Virus record (IMG/VR): IMGVR_UViG_3300015263_000282
Coordinates: 1-20,800 of that record
Length of the DNA stretch: 20,800 bases
Origin: a virus
Strand: one strand, 5' to 3'
Shown: one piece after another, positions 1 through 7,009 of the stretch
How the letters are laid out: every line of letters starts with the position of its first letter
How positions within the stretch are numbered: position 1 is the first letter of the stretch
The notes under the pieces: model-generated
Seen by the model: only the letters and a program-made list of their open reading frames with translations
What the model was told of the DNA's origin: nothing
Database searches by the model: none
Program-made: the position numbers and the translations under genes

Positions 1-1
1 C

Positions 2-1690
2 AAGCCGTGGGGGCTTGAGCCGACGCCGCTGCCCGCGCTGGACCCGGAAGTGCAGCAGCAGGCCGAGCAGCAGTTGCGCCAGATGGCGATCCAGGAAGCG
101 CTGATGGTCGAGCAGCGCACCGGGCAGCCGGTCGACGTGATGCAGGTGAAGGGCATCATGGAGCTTGCCCGCAAGCGCATGGCGCAGGCGATCAAGGACA
201 CGCTCTACGACGAGGCCAAGGAGCGCGCCGAGCGGATGGAGAAGCTGATCGAGGATCAGTTTGTCGAGGGCGGGTTCTACGAGGCATACGTCGAGGTCAT
301 CGACGACTTCGTGACCTTCCCCGCGGCCCACATGAAAGGGCCGGTCATCCGCATGGAGAAGGAATTGAAGTGGGCGGAAGGCCCCGGCGGTCCGGTGCCG
401 GTGGTCAAGACGGTGCCGAAGAAGCGCTACGAGCGCCTGTCGCCGTACTACGCATTCCCGGACCCCGACGCCACGACGCCGAACGACGGCAACTTCATCG
501 AGCTGCACCGGCTGTACCGCAAGGACTTCTCGGACATGCTTGGGCTCAAGGGCTACAAGGACGAGGCGATCCGCCAGATTCTTGAGCTCTACGACCGTGG
601 CGGGCTGCACGAGTGGCTCACCACCGACAGTGAGAAGGCGCAGGCCGAGCAGCGTCAGTGGTCGCCGGGGTTCCAGAGCGACAAGATCGACGCCATCGAA
701 ATGTGGGGCTCGGTGCAGGGGCGGTGGCTGATCGAGTGGGGCATGGACCCGAAGAAGATTCCCGACCCGCACAAGGAGTACGAGGTCAACGTGTGGATGA
801 CCGGCTCCATCGTGTTCCGCTGCGTGCTCAACCCCGACCCGCTGGGTCGCCGGCCGTACTGGAAGGCGTGCTTCTTTGCCGTGCCTGGCGCCTATTGGGG
901 GCGCGCGCTGCCCGACACCATCGCGGACGATCAGGACCAGTGCAACGCCGCGGCGCGGGCGATGATCAACAACATGGGATTCTCGTCCGGCCCGCTGTAC
1001 GAGGTCGACGTCAGCCGGTGCGAGAACGACGACGGGGAGATTTACCCCTGGAAGCGGTTTGAATCGACCAGCCGGATGATGGAGACCAGTCCGGCGGTGC
1101 GCTTCCACAACGTACCGAACACCACGCCGGCGCTGCTGCAGGTCTACGACAAGTTCAGCCTGCTGGCCGATGAGCACTCAGGCGTGCCGGCCTACCAGCA
1201 GGGCAATACCGACAACGTGGGCGGCGCCGGCAAGACGGCCACCGGCCTGTCGATGCTGATGAACGCCTCAGCGCGCAGCATCAAGGGTGCGATCCGGCAC
1301 CTGGACGTCGGGGTGGTCAAGGGTGTGGTGGAGCAGACGTACCTGCACAACATGCTGTTCCACCCCGACCGCTCCGTGAAGGGCGATCTGCGCGCGACGG
1401 TGCGCGGCTCCACGGCGCTGATGATCAAGGAGCAGATGGCGATTCGGCGCATGGAGTTTGCCGAAAAGACCAACAACCCGGTCGACAACGCGATCATGGG
1501 CATGGACGGGCGGCGCGAGCTGCTGCGCGGCGTGGCCGAGGCGCAGGATATGGACGTCGACAAGATATTCCCCGAGCGGCCTGAGCAGATGCCGGCGCCC
1601 GGCGGCGCACCGGGGCAGGGCGGCGCACCGCAGACCCTCGACGCGGCCGGTAACCCGGTGGCCGGTCAAGACGCCTCGATCGCGCAATGA
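2..1690 (+). CDS. Phage portal protein (5' partial)
   Basis: The frame is open from the left edge, so the true start lies outside the window; 562 residues are visible. The product is probably the portal, the dodecameric ring at the unique capsid vertex through which DNA is packaged and ejected. Support is its size, its position directly before a scaffold and major capsid gene, and portal-like stretches such as GAYWGRALPDTIADDQDQ and the following NAAARAMINNMGFSSGP segment, which recall portals of Bcep22-like and similar podoviruses (from memory). The N-terminal visible part is charged and helical (about residues 20-90). The last ~40 residues are Pro/Gly/Ala-rich (PAPGGAPGQGG) and probably disordered, common at portal C-termini. 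The stop overlaps the next start as ATGA, suggesting coupled translation. No catalytic motif is expected. The portal call is fairly secure; the subfamily is not. Confidence 0.85.
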   Translation, partial: KPWGLEPTPLPALDPEVQQQAEQQLRQMAIQEALMVEQRTGQPVDVMQVKGIMELARKRMAQAIKDTLYDEAKERAERMEKLIEDQFVEGGFYEAYVEVIDDFVTFPAAHMKGPVIRMEKELKWAEGPGGPVPVVKTVPKKRYERLSPYYAFPDPDATTPNDGNFIELHRLYRKDFSDMLGLKGYKDEAIRQILELYDRGGLHEWLTTDSEKAQAEQRQWSPGFQSDKIDAIEMWGSVQGRWLIEWGMDPKKIPDPHKEYEVNVWMTGSIVFRCVLNPDPLGRRPYWKACFFAVPGAYWGRALPDTIADDQDQCNAAARAMINNMGFSSGPLYEVDVSRCENDDGEIYPWKRFESTSRMMETSPAVRFHNVPNTTPALLQVYDKFSLLADEHSGVPAYQQGNTDNVGGAGKTATGLSMLMNASARSIKGAIRHLDVGVVKGVVEQTYLHNMLFHPDRSVKGDLRATVRGSTALMIKEQMAIRRMEFAEKTNNPVDNAIMGMDGRRELLRGVAEAQDMDVDKIFPERPEQMPAPGGAPGQGGAPQTLDAAGNPVAGQDASIAQ

Positions 1691-1947
1691 TGAGCTACGA
1701 CCAACAGCGCGGCCTGGCGCAGCTCGCGAGCACGGACTGGTGGCGCCGGGTGGTGCGCCCGATGCTGGAAGAGCGCCTAGCCGAGTACGACAGGCAGAAC
1801 CGGTCCACGGACGGCGCGAACGTCGCACGCACGCAAGGCCGCGCGCTCGAGCTGGCCGAACTGATCGCGATGTTCGACAACGCGCGCGACCAGGTGGTAC
1901 GCGCCGATGGCCAAAGGAACCGGCCCAACCCGAGCCTCCGATTCTGA
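1687..1947 (+). CDS. Small helical phage protein downstream of portal
   Basis: An 86-residue protein starting at the first of two adjacent ATG codons (1687 or 1690), overlapping the portal stop as ATGA. No strong Shine-Dalgarno stands directly upstream, so translation probably depends on coupling to the portal gene. The sequence is charged and predicted helical, with WWRRVVRPMLEERLAEYD in the first third and ARTQGRALELAELIAMFD in the middle. Small helical proteins of this style sit between portal and scaffold in many phages, but I know no defined function. The C-terminus (RNRPNPSLRF) is short and basic. It could be a packaging or head-assembly accessory protein, which is inference from position only. 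Confidence 0.7.
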   Translation: MMSYDQQRGLAQLASTDWWRRVVRPMLEERLAEYDRQNRSTDGANVARTQGRALELAELIAMFDNARDQVVRADGQRNRPNPSLRF

Positions 1948-2003
1948 AAGGCGACGACCAGACGCCGAGGTCAAGATCTGGTCACTACCAAGAGGGCATC
2001 CAG

Positions 2004-2135
2004 ATGAAGAAGCCCATGAACGGCGGCAAGTCCGAGCGACTGGTCAGCCACATCCGCAATCCGATGCCGGCGTCCGGTAAGGGCAAGTCCGGCGAGAAAA
2101 CGGTCGCCAAGACCAAGACCGGCGTCGGCGGCTAG
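2004..2135 (+). CDS. 43-aa basic phage protein
   Basis: A short ORF beginning MKKPMNGGKSERLVSHIRNP and ending in a Lys/Gly-rich tail (KTKTGVGG). An AGAGGG element at 1991-1996 sits 7 nt before the ATG, a good ribosome binding site that supports a real gene despite its length. The protein is strongly basic, with no hydrophobic core, so it may be disordered or nucleic-acid binding. It is the last gene before an intrinsic terminator about 28 bases downstream, so it closes the portal transcription unit. I do not recognise a named family. An overlapping 57-codon frame (1907-2080) competes for the same bases but has a poorer composition. Confidence 0.6.
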   Translation: MKKPMNGGKSERLVSHIRNPMPASGKGKSGEKTVAKTKTGVGG

Positions 2136-2160
2136 TCCGCTACGCCAACCGTAGTACCTG

Positions 2161-2185
2161 ACAGGGGCCGCAAGGCCCCTTTTTC
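2161..2185 (+). terminator. Intrinsic terminator after the portal unit
   Basis: A perfect 7-bp stem AGGGGCC/GGCCCCT (2163-2169 with 2174-2180) closes a GCAA loop, and the T run continues to 2184. It lies just past the stop of the 43-aa gene. It should end, or attenuate, transcription coming from the portal side, implying that the scaffold/capsid genes have their own promoter or that readthrough sets their level. Confidence 0.85.
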
Positions 2186-2187
2186 GT

Positions 2188-2302
2188 GGGAATACCGCAC
2201 CGGGCTCCACGTGGAACACCCGCAGCCGGCTCCCGACCCAACCACGGCAGAAAACGGAACACCGAGAAAGGCTCCCGCGTTGGGAATACCTGACGAGGCT
2301 CC
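2188..2302 (+). repeat. Four copies of a GGAAYACC-N6/7-GGCTCC motif
   Basis: In the gap between the terminator and the scaffold gene four similar units occur: 2188-2208, 2213-2233, 2256-2275 and 2282-2302. Each has GGAAYACC, a 6-7 base spacer, then GGCTCC. Units 1 and 4 share GGGAATACC, while units 2 and 3 share GGAACACC. A degenerate fifth copy (TAGTACC, six bases, GGGCC) overlaps the terminator at about 2152-2168. The last unit abuts the scaffold ribosome binding site, making the palindrome CTCCGGAG (2299-2306). The spacing is irregular (24, 43 and 27 bases start to start). The function is unknown; protein- or RNA-binding operator sites are one possibility. I see no convincing sigma-70 promoter in this gap. 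Confidence 0.6.
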
Positions 2303-2313
2303 GGAGGTAACAC

Positions 2314-3327
2314 GTGCAAACCGCAACGAGAGTGAAGAAGGCAGAAGATCGTATTAGGGAACTACACACTCAGGCGCAGGACGGTGAGCCGACGCCGGCG
2401 CAACCCGCCGAGCCGGCCGCACCTGCACAACAGGCGAATCCGACCGACCCGCCCGACGGCGGTGATCCGCAGAAGGCCAAGCCTGACCTGAAAGACCTAC
2501 TGACCCCGGTAGACACCGCGCCCACGGGCGAGGACCGGGGGATGGATTTTCGCCCGCAGTACGAAGTGCTCAAGGGCAAGTACAACAAGGAAGTGCCGCA
2601 GCTCATGGCCGAGAACGAGTTTCTCAAGAGGCGACTCGAAGCCCTGGAGGACGACATCAAGAACCTGAAAGCCGGCCAGCCGGCCAGCGACCCCAGCGGT
2701 GGTAAGCGCCTCAGCCACGTCCGTGGCGAGCTTGGCGATGAAATCGCGGACGAGCTGGAAGGTGTGCTGGGCGCAGGTTCGGGCGATGACAGCAGGATCG
2801 ACAGCATCGAGCAGTCGATGGCGAGCCTGCAGGAAACGCTCAATCAGGTGAATGAGTCCATCGGGCGCCGAGAAGCAATCGAGGCGCAGACCGCGCAAGA
2901 AAAGTTCTTCGCGAACTTGGACGCCGCGGTGCCGCAGTGGAAAACGATCTACAACAGTCGCGAGTTCGTGGATTGGTCGCGCGAGACAAACCCGCTTTCA
3001 GATAGCGGGATGTCGTACAACGAGACCATCAATCGAGCTTTCGATCGGTTCAACGTCACTCCCATCGTTCGCGTGTTCAACGAGTTCCTCAAGTCCGTGG
3101 GTTTCGAGCCCGCCACGCCAGGCAGCCTGGACGAGCAGATCGTCCCCAAGAGCGCCAGGGGTGGTGGGGATCAACCCACCGGAGAGGTACGGAAGTGGAC
3201 ACCTGAGAAGATCGAGGCGTTCAAGCGTGATGTTAGACGGGGCAAGTACACGGGCCCGGATGGCGCCGCGCAGGTCGCCAAGATCGCTGCGGAGATTCAG
3301 CGCGAGCTGACGCAACGCAGCCAGTAG
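2314..3327 (+). CDS. Capsid scaffolding protein
   Basis: A 337-residue protein starting at GTG 2314, chosen because GGAGG at 2303-2307 is 6 nt upstream and no better start follows. Scaffolds direct procapsid assembly and leave before or during packaging. The architecture fits: a Pro/Ala/Gln-rich disordered N-terminal region (about residues 20-75), then a coiled coil around residues 84-120 (KGKYNKEVPQLMAENEFLKR and onward), a second helical acidic stretch near 150-200, and a basic C-terminal tail (KWTPEKIEAFKRDVRRGKY) of the kind that contacts coat protein. It sits between portal and major capsid, the usual scaffold position. There is no protease motif, so it is unlikely to be a protease-scaffold fusion. 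Confidence 0.8.
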   Translation: MQTATRVKKAEDRIRELHTQAQDGEPTPAQPAEPAAPAQQANPTDPPDGGDPQKAKPDLKDLLTPVDTAPTGEDRGMDFRPQYEVLKGKYNKEVPQLMAENEFLKRRLEALEDDIKNLKAGQPASDPSGGKRLSHVRGELGDEIADELEGVLGAGSGDDSRIDSIEQSMASLQETLNQVNESIGRREAIEAQTAQEKFFANLDAAVPQWKTIYNSREFVDWSRETNPLSDSGMSYNETINRAFDRFNVTPIVRVFNEFLKSVGFEPATPGSLDEQIVPKSARGGGDQPTGEVRKWTPEKIEAFKRDVRRGKYTGPDGAAQVAKIAAEIQRELTQRSQ

Positions 3328-3336
3328 TCCCCCGAC

Positions 3337-3357
3337 GTGCCTCTGAGCCAGAGGTAC
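3337..3357 (+). promoter_or_regulatory. Hairpin enclosing the major capsid ribosome binding site
   Basis: Bases 3337-3345 (GTGCCTCTG) pair with 3349-3357 (CAGAGGTAC) around an AGC loop, giving a 9-bp stem with one G-U pair; C3336-G3358 can extend it. The AGAGG Shine-Dalgarno of the capsid gene lies wholly in the 3' arm, 10 nt before the ATG at 3365. There is no T run, so it is not a terminator. It could restrain capsid translation until the leader is opened by ribosomes leaving the scaffold gene, or act as a processing or stability element. Confidence 0.55.
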
Positions 3358-3364
3358 GCCAGTC

Positions 3365-4276
3365 ATGGCACTCGAAAACGCGCCGGGTCATCCGGCTTAC
3401 AGCGGCACGTTCATTCCCGAACTGTGGTCGCTCAACATCCTCGTCAAGTTCTACGCGGCGTGCGTCCTGTACGACATCGCGAATACGGACTACGAGCCCG
3501 AAATCAAGAAGCACGGCGACATCATCCACGTCCGCCAGACCCCTGACGTCACCATTCGCGACTACGTGAAGGGTGGCACCACGGTGATGGAGGACCTCGA
3601 CGCCGACGTGGTGGATCTGACGATCGACCGCGGCAAGTACTTCTTCTTCAAGATCGACGACGTCGACAAGTACCAGAGCGATCTGGATCTGATGTCCGAT
3701 TGGGCCGACGAGGCCGCACAGCGGATGAAGATCACGATCGACACGGACGTGCTGGGTACGGTCTACGGTCAGGCCCATGCCAGTAACCAGGGCTTGACCG
3801 CTGGCGCGATCAACTCCGACATCGTTCTCGGAACCACGGCCGCGCCGCTCACCATCACCAAGGCCAACGTCCTCGACGTACTGGTGGACTACGGCACGGT
3901 GCTGGACGAGCAGAACGTCCCGGAGACGGACCGCTGGCTGGTCATTCCGCCGTGGATGGCGGGCATGATCAAGAAGTCCGAGCTCAAGGATGCGTCTCTG
4001 TCCGGCGACGGTTCGAGCCTGCTGCGCAACGGCCGGCTCGGCATGATCGACCGGTTCACGCTGTACTCCAGCAACCTGCTGACGAAGGTCTCGGGCACGA
4101 CCAAGCTCATCTTCGGTCACCGCTCCGCGATTTCCTTCGCTTCGCAGATCACCGAGCTGAATCACTTTCCGCAGCTCGAAAACACCTTCGGACAGGCCAT
4201 TCGTGGCCTCAACGTCTACGGCTTCAACACCATGAAGCCCGAGGCGCTGGGTACGTCGTCCGTGGTGAAGGGCTAA
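3365..4276 (+). CDS. Major capsid protein (HK97 fold, P22 coat-like group)
   Basis: A 303-residue protein starting MALENAPGHPAYSGTFIPEL, directly after the scaffold and followed by a strong terminator, as expected for the most highly expressed head gene. The visible elements fit a coat protein of the HK97 fold: an N-terminal arm (residues 1-25), a strand-rich segment with GDIIHVRQTPDVTIRDYVKG, a long helix region (SDWADEAAQRMKITIDTDVL) like the spine helix, and a C-terminal domain with DRWLVIPPWMAGMIKK and LIFGHRSAISFASQITEL, phrases typical of podovirus and siphovirus coat proteins of this length. No prohead-protease cleavage region is apparent, in keeping with a separate scaffold. The start is set by the AGAGG at 3350-3354. 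Confidence 0.9.
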   Translation: MALENAPGHPAYSGTFIPELWSLNILVKFYAACVLYDIANTDYEPEIKKHGDIIHVRQTPDVTIRDYVKGGTTVMEDLDADVVDLTIDRGKYFFFKIDDVDKYQSDLDLMSDWADEAAQRMKITIDTDVLGTVYGQAHASNQGLTAGAINSDIVLGTTAAPLTITKANVLDVLVDYGTVLDEQNVPETDRWLVIPPWMAGMIKKSELKDASLSGDGSSLLRNGRLGMIDRFTLYSSNLLTKVSGTTKLIFGHRSAISFASQITELNHFPQLENTFGQAIRGLNVYGFNTMKPEALGTSSVVKG

Positions 4277-4299
4277 ACGCCCTGACGTAGAGAAGTAAG

Positions 4300-4313
4300 C
4301 CCGGTGTTCCGGG
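4300..4313 (+). other. Small hairpin ahead of the capsid terminator
   Basis: CCCGG (4300-4304) and CCGGG (4309-4313) can pair around a TGTT loop, immediately 5' of the larger terminator stem. It may help shield the 3' end of the capsid transcript; its role is inferred. Confidence 0.4.
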
Positions 4314-4318
4314 TGGCG

Positions 4319-4353
4319 GGCGGGGCGGTCCTTCGGGGCCGTCCCGCCTTTTT
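4319..4353 (+). terminator. Strong intrinsic terminator after the major capsid gene
   Basis: A 13-bp stem (4319-4331 with 4336-4348, two G-U pairs) closes a stable UUCG tetraloop and is followed by five T residues (4349-4353). It lies 42 bases past the capsid stop. It should both end most transcripts and stabilise the capsid mRNA 3' end, separating head from tail-gene expression. Confidence 0.9.
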
Positions 4354-4407
4354 CTATGGGTCAGCCGTTGGCTGGCTCTCTCCATTGTCCCACCGAGGTA
4401 ATGCAGC

Positions 4408-4848
4408 ATGACTACGCTCAACCTGACCGACGGCAATACGGGCATCCCGCACCGCGGACTGGATCGGTTCTTCGTCCTCGAGAAGAAGATCGACCTGTCA
4501 GCGAACAACTCCGGTTCTTCCGATGTACTGGAGTGTCTCAACGTCCCGGCTGGCACGTTCGTGTTCGATGTGTTCGTGCGGGTGATCACGCCCGAGGGTG
4601 GCACCCTGACCGCCACCGTTGGCGATGGCGCCGGCGCGGACTCATGGGATGCGTCGACCAACCTCAACGCCACAGCCGGCACCGTCACCCACGGCGCCAG
4701 CGGCACCGACGCCTACGCGACATCCGGCAAGTTTTATGCGGCCGCCGACACCATCGACCTGACCATGAGTGCCAATGCTGGCGACACGGCCGTGTTCGTG
4801 GTCTCGGCACTGTGCGTCGACCTGGCCGGCTCCGCGGCGCTGTCGTAA
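4408..4848 (+). CDS. Structural protein, first of a tandem pair (head decoration-like)
   Basis: A 146-residue beta-rich, Ala/Thr/Gly/Asp-rich protein without charged helices or a signal peptide, starting MTTLNLTDGNTGIP. GAGGT lies just upstream (about 4395-4399). It is clearly paralogous to the next gene: both share an MTT(L/I)N start, NSGSSD/NAGSSD, TPEGGT/TAEGGT, (V/I)GDG, NATAGT, GGKFYSAEDTID/SGKFYAAADTID and a closing (A/G)(L/I)(C/D)xDLA segment. Even the leader GAGGTAAT(G)CAGCATGACTAC is shared, so the duplication included the ribosome binding site. The position right after the major capsid gene suggests a virion surface or head-decoration protein, which is an inference from context. Confidence 0.7.
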   Translation: MTTLNLTDGNTGIPHRGLDRFFVLEKKIDLSANNSGSSDVLECLNVPAGTFVFDVFVRVITPEGGTLTATVGDGAGADSWDASTNLNATAGTVTHGASGTDAYATSGKFYAAADTIDLTMSANAGDTAVFVVSALCVDLAGSAALS

Positions 4849-4874
4849 TCCACCGACTCTGAGAGGTAATCAGC

Positions 4875-5546
4875 ATGACTACCATCAATATGAGCGGTGG
4901 AACGGGCGTCATCCCGTACGAGAAGTTTCCCGGCACGCGGCTCAAGACACTGAGCAACGTGGTGGACTTCTCGAAGTTCAATGCCGGGTCAAGCGATCTG
5001 ATCCAGATGCTCCGCATCCCGGCGAACTTCCTTGTGCTGGGCGTCTCCCACCGCGTTCTCACCGCCGAAGGCGGCACGTCTACCGGCACCATCGGTGACG
5101 GCACCGACCCCGACGGCTGGATCGCATCGGTCAACAACAACGCCACGGCGGGCACTTTGCTTGCTGCAACGCAGGCGGCGGCGGATCTGTCAGTAACGCA
5201 GGCCCTCATTGCCGGCGGCAGTGCGGGCGACCACACCGTCACTGGCATTGCCACGACCGACACGCTGGTCAGCGTGATCCACAACACGGCCGGTACGCTG
5301 GCGGACCTCACTGGTGAGTTCACCATCAGCGCGGCTGACACCATCAACAACGTCGGTGGTACGGACACGTCGAGTGATCAGTTGCTCGTCACGTACACGA
5401 CCCCGAGCGCGGCCACCAACGCCTACGGTGCGTTGGGCGGCAAGTTCTACTCCGCAGAGGACACGATCGACATGCAGTTGTCGGCTCACGCCGTCGATGC
5501 AGCGAAGATCGAGCTTCTGGCCTGGGGTATCGACTTGGCCGCGTAA
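4875..5546 (+). CDS. Structural protein, second tandem paralogue with inserted domain
   Basis: A 223-residue paralogue of the preceding gene, with the same start and leader. Residues 1-97 and about 182-223 align with the shorter neighbour. Residues ~98-181 form an extra domain absent from it, containing GSAGDHTVTGIATTDTLVSV and FTISAADTINNVGGTDTSSD. That wording is familiar from small beta-rich domains found in many phage structural proteins (memory, no search). The insert replaces a loop of only a few residues (THGASGTD) in the paralogue. The gene is 26 bases downstream of its paralogue, with GAGAGG at 4861-4866. It is probably a virion surface or decoration component; the inserted domain may supply a second surface or a binding function. 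Confidence 0.7.
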   Translation: MTTINMSGGTGVIPYEKFPGTRLKTLSNVVDFSKFNAGSSDLIQMLRIPANFLVLGVSHRVLTAEGGTSTGTIGDGTDPDGWIASVNNNATAGTLLAATQAAADLSVTQALIAGGSAGDHTVTGIATTDTLVSVIHNTAGTLADLTGEFTISAADTINNVGGTDTSSDQLLVTYTTPSAATNAYGALGGKFYSAEDTIDMQLSAHAVDAAKIELLAWGIDLAA

Positions 5547-5555
5547 CAACCCAAC

Positions 5556-5585
5556 GGGACCCGGGGCGCAAGCCCCGGTGATCCC
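5556..5585 (+). promoter_or_regulatory. Hairpin in the leader of the 5597 gene
   Basis: CCGGGGC (5561-5567) pairs perfectly with GCCCCGG (5572-5578) around a GCAA loop, and outer GGGA (5556-5559) can pair with TCCC (5582-5585). No T run follows, so this is not a standard terminator. It ends a few bases before GGAGG (5588-5592) of the next gene and may control its translation or protect the mRNA end. Confidence 0.5.
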
Positions 5586-5596
5586 ACGGAGGACAC

Positions 5597-6091
5597 ATGA
5601 GCAAGTACCTGCTGAACACCAAGACTGGCGTCGTGCTGGATCACACCGAGCTGCTGGCGAAGCTCGACGAGATGGTGCCCTGCGACGCACACGGCCATCG
5701 CATCGCCCCCGAGGTCATGCCGCCGGTCATGCCGGCCGTGGTCGACTACACCGAGGACTCACCGCCGCCAACCGTCGGCCAGGAACCGCCTGTACCGCCG
5801 TCCGTGCCGGAGACGGTGACGCCGAGCGCACAGCCGCAGGCGAAGGGAGCGCCGCGCGGTGACGAGGAAGTGCGTCCCGAGGACGTGAAGCGCTGCGTGG
5901 CAGCGATCGCGCGCATGGTCGACGGCAAGGCCACGAAGCTGAAAGAGGGCGCCCGTCTCTGGACCCGCCCGAACCACGACGACAAGGGCAAGCCGTGGGC
6001 CGAGTCCCTGGCGCTCGAGGCCGGCGTGGCGAACATGACGCCTGAGCTGCGTGATGCGGCGTGGGCGGCCTACCGCGAGCAGGCTGCGTAA
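5597..6091 (+). CDS. Phage head-region protein with Pro-rich linker, function unknown
   Basis: A 164-residue protein with three parts. The N-terminal ~35 residues begin MSKYLLNTKTGVVLDHTELL. A Pro/Val/Glu-rich, probably disordered linker spans about residues 36-90. A C-terminal helical module of ~70 residues begins RPEDVKRCVAAIARMVDGKA. The start follows GGAGG at 5588-5592 with a short 4-nt gap. The next gene begins at the very next base. I do not recognise a defined family; the place between decoration-like proteins and the head-tail adaptor suggests a small head-completion or head-vertex protein. The linker between two compact ends could tether two particle parts, but that is inference. Confidence 0.6.
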   Translation: MSKYLLNTKTGVVLDHTELLAKLDEMVPCDAHGHRIAPEVMPPVMPAVVDYTEDSPPPTVGQEPPVPPSVPETVTPSAQPQAKGAPRGDEEVRPEDVKRCVAAIARMVDGKATKLKEGARLWTRPNHDDKGKPWAESLALEAGVANMTPELRDAAWAAYREQAA

Positions 6092-7009
6092 GTGGACCTG
6101 AGCGAGCTGAAAGCGGAGGCCCGGCGGCTTCTGGATGATCCGCTGCAGCCGGGCACTCCGATCAGCATTGACGGGGTGAGCGTTGCCAACCCCGCGGTAG
6201 TCACGGCCGAGCGCCACGGGCTTGTCACCGGGCAGACGGCGACGATCGCCGGGCGCACGGGCGACACGCCGGACATCAACGGCGATCACGTCGTTACCGT
6301 CATCGACGCCGACACGCTGAGCATCCCGGTCAACGTCACCGTCTCAGGCGGCGCCGTCGGCACGATCAGCGGCACGGACGAGGATTCGCTGTGGTCCGAG
6401 GCCGAGCTGACGCGCTTCGCCAACCTGGCCGAGCGCGAGGCGGCGATGCGCTCTCTGTGCATCATTGACGACACCACCACGCAGGACGCTGACGACAAGC
6501 CGATCTGCCGAATCTCGCTCACCGCCGATCCCACCACGCCGGTCTACGAAATCTCGCCCAAGGTCATCACGATCCGGCACGTACAGCTCGCCTCGCTGAA
6601 CTATCCGATGACGAAGGACAAGCGATTCGGGCTGCAGAACGAGAACCTCGCCAACCTGCCGGCGGGCACCCCCTCGCGCTGGTCCTGGGCGCGACGGCTG
6701 CACTACATCGTGCTCAACCGCAAGATCGAGGCCAACGACACGCTCAACCTGGAGGTCACGCGCTATCCGCTGGCCGATATGAGCGCGGCCGACGACGAGC
6801 CCGAAATCCCGTTCCACTTCCACTACTCGCTGGTGTACGGGATGCTGATGTACGCCTACCTCAAGAAGGACTCTGAGACGTATGACCCAGCACAGGCCGA
6901 GCGCTTCGGCAAGATGTTCGCTGATGTGTTCGGGCCGCCGGTCTCGCTGCAAGAGCTGACCGTCAAGCGCCAGGCGGTGAGCCGACCGCAGTTCATCAGG
7001 CACTACTGA
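6092..7009 (+). CDS. Head-to-tail adaptor (P22 gp4-like) with FCCH-like insertion
   Basis: A 305-residue protein starting at GTG 6092, directly after the preceding TAA. The start DLSELKAEARRLLDD and the later segments LWSEAELTRFANLAEREAAM, ISLTADPTTPVYEISPKV and PFHFHYSLVYGMLMYAYLKK match the general pattern of podovirus head-tail adaptor proteins that form the ring below the portal. Between residues ~24 and ~94 an extra beta-rich segment interrupts the N-terminal helices: VSVANPAVVTAERHGLVTGQ, TGDTPDINGDHVVTV and DADTLSIPV. This is the signature of the small FCCH-type beta domain seen inserted in many phage structural proteins. The C-terminus (RQAVSRPQFIRHY) resembles adaptor tails that reach the next component. 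The stop overlaps the next ATG (TGATG). The adaptor call is based on context and motif memory. Confidence 0.65.
   Translation: MDLSELKAEARRLLDDPLQPGTPISIDGVSVANPAVVTAERHGLVTGQTATIAGRTGDTPDINGDHVVTVIDADTLSIPVNVTVSGGAVGTISGTDEDSLWSEAELTRFANLAEREAAMRSLCIIDDTTTQDADDKPICRISLTADPTTPVYEISPKVITIRHVQLASLNYPMTKDKRFGLQNENLANLPAGTPSRWSWARRLHYIVLNRKIEANDTLNLEVTRYPLADMSAADDEPEIPFHFHYSLVYGMLMYAYLKKDSETYDPAQAERFGKMFADVFGPPVSLQELTVKRQAVSRPQFIRHY

Noticed and set aside
1907-2080. A 57-codon + strand frame (MAKGTGPTRASDSERRRPDA...) overlapping the small genes after portal
   Set aside because: It has an AGGTGG 9 nt upstream and cannot be fully excluded, but most of it overlaps the better-initiated 43-aa gene in another frame and its second half looks like shadow sequence.
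3233-4165. A 310-codon minus-strand ORF opposite scaffold and major capsid
   Set aside because: Antisense to a clear capsid gene, with Arg/His/Val/Asp-rich shadow composition and no ribosome binding site.
4362-4374. A CAGCC-GTT-GGCTG hairpin after the capsid terminator
   Set aside because: Only 5 bp, with no T run and no link to a start site; too weak to annotate.
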